Source: Pseudonocardia sp.
GTDB taxonomy: Bacteria > Actinomycetota > Actinomycetes > Mycobacteriales > Pseudonocardiaceae
Direction of reading: 5' to 3'
DNA length: 6,708 nucleotides
Assembly: GCA_030147065.1 (NCBI GenBank)
Contig: JASLAP010000150.1
Location: 1-6,708 of the forward strand
The notes beneath the pieces were generated by a model. The model was given only the letters and a program-made list of their open reading frames with translations, did no database searches and was not told the origin of the DNA. Positions 6,159 through 6,708 of this stretch are shown here, one piece after another. Made by a program: the position numbers and the translations under genes. Position 1 is the first letter of the stretch. Every line of letters begins with the position of its first letter.

Positions 6159-6166
6159 TAACGGCC

Positions 6167-6708
6167 ATGAGTCGACCAGTCCACGTCGCCGGAGTCGGCA
6201 TGGTGCCGTTCACCAAGCCGCGGGAGACCGTCGGGTACGAGCAGATGGGCGCCCGGGCCACCCGCGCCGCCCTGGACGACGCCGGGCTGGACTACGCGCT
6301 GGTCGAGCAGGCCTACGCCGGCTACGTCTACGGCGACTCGACGTCGGGCCAGGCCGCCCTCTACGGCGTCGGGCTCACCGGGATCCCGGTGGTCAACGTG
6401 AACAACAACTGCTCGACCGGCTCGTCGGCGCTGTTCCTGGCCCGCCAGGCGGTCGCGAGCGGGGCCGCGGAGTGCGTGCTGGCCCTCGGGTTCGAGCAGA
6501 TGGTCAACGGCGCGCTCGGGGTCGGGTTCACCGACCGCACCTCGCCGTTCGCCCGGTTCGAGGCGGTCCGCGACGCCCTGCAGGAGCCCGACGAGACCGC
6601 CCCGTTCGCCGCGCAGTTCTTCGGCGGCGCGGGCCGGGAGCACATGGAGCGGTTCGGCACCGACCGCTCGACGTTCGCCAAGATCGCGGTCAAGGCCCGC
6701 CGGCACGC
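6167..6708 (+). CDS. SCP-x type thiolase / lipid-transfer protein (5' part, cut by window end)
   Basis: The first 180 codons of a thiolase-fold protein of the SCP-x / nonspecific lipid-transfer group, which usually runs to about 390-400 residues; the reading frame is open to the last base. The N-terminus VHVAGVGMVPFTKPRE is typical of the group. The nucleophilic cysteine is C82 in VNVNNNCSTGSSALFLARQA, and the following ECVLALGFEQM strand also fits. The C-terminal His and Cys motifs lie beyond the window. Relatives carry out thiolytic or aldol-type C-C cleavage of CoA esters, for example in steroid side-chain breakdown, often together with a small DUF35 OB-fold partner; that partner may lie downstream. 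Its presence on the same strand 93 nt after the operon suggests a role on CoA-linked intermediates, but it could be a separate transcription unit. Confidence 0.88.
   Translation, partial: MSRPVHVAGVGMVPFTKPRETVGYEQMGARATRAALDDAGLDYALVEQAYAGYVYGDSTSGQAALYGVGLTGIPVVNVNNNCSTGSSALFLARQAVASGAAECVLALGFEQMVNGALGVGFTDRTSPFARFEAVRDALQEPDETAPFAAQFFGGAGREHMERFGTDRSTFAKIAVKARRH

Noticed and set aside
6121..6166. ATG at 6121 as start of the thiolase
   Set aside because: It is in a different frame from the thiolase and its product is a low-complexity shadow; it has no good ribosome site.
6149..6706. 185-residue minus-strand open frame at the right edge
   Set aside because: The opposite strand encodes a clear thiolase N-terminus with the active-site cysteine motif; this frame is its antisense.
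1..6708. CRISPR arrays, tRNA or rRNA genes, insertion sequences, phage genes
   Set aside because: No regularly spaced repeats, cloverleaf-like sequences, transposase motifs or terminal inverted repeats were noticed by eye; almost all of the window is occupied by metabolic genes.

Overview
The window is a dense block of plus-strand genes of very high GC content, with heavy G/C bias at third codon positions, GTG starts and 4-nt start/stop overlaps. This points to an actinobacterium, possibly of the Pseudonocardia/Amycolatopsis kind; the genus is inferred and unproven.

Layout, left to right: (1) an aryl-acid adenylating enzyme of the DhbE/EntE/SdgA type (8-1684, true start uncertain because the window opens just upstream); (2) an FAD monooxygenase resembling the salicylyl-CoA/2-aminobenzoyl-CoA hydroxylases (1681-3201); (3) a maleate cis-trans isomerase / Asp-Glu racemase superfamily protein with both catalytic cysteines (3198-3968); (4) a VOC-fold metalloenzyme, probably a ring-cleavage dioxygenase (3988-4602); (5) an unrecognised 81-residue protein (4599-4844); (6) an alpha/beta hydrolase with a large helical lid (4841-6073); (7) after a 93-nt gap, the 5' part of an SCP-x type thiolase / lipid-transfer protein, cut by the window end (6167-6708). 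Genes 1 to 6 look like one operon: four of the five junctions are GTGA/ATGA overlaps and the fifth is a 19-nt gap with a strong ribosome binding site. A hairpin after gene 6 and a comparatively AT-rich stretch before gene 7 leave open whether the thiolase has its own promoter.

The enzyme set reads as a catabolic route for an aromatic or N-heteroaromatic carboxylic acid: activation to an adenylate (and CoA thioester), ring hydroxylation, ring opening, hydrolysis, and isomerisation of a cis-enedioate to the trans form, with a thiolase nearby for CoA-ester cleavage. It begins like the salicylate-to-gentisate CoA pathway (SdgA/SdgC). However, no cupin gentisate dioxygenase, maleylpyruvate isomerase or fumarylpyruvate hydrolase is visible; a VOC protein, a maleate-isomerase-like protein, an alpha/beta hydrolase and an unknown small protein stand in their place. 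That combination is the most interesting aspect of the window. The substrate cannot be fixed from sequence alone.
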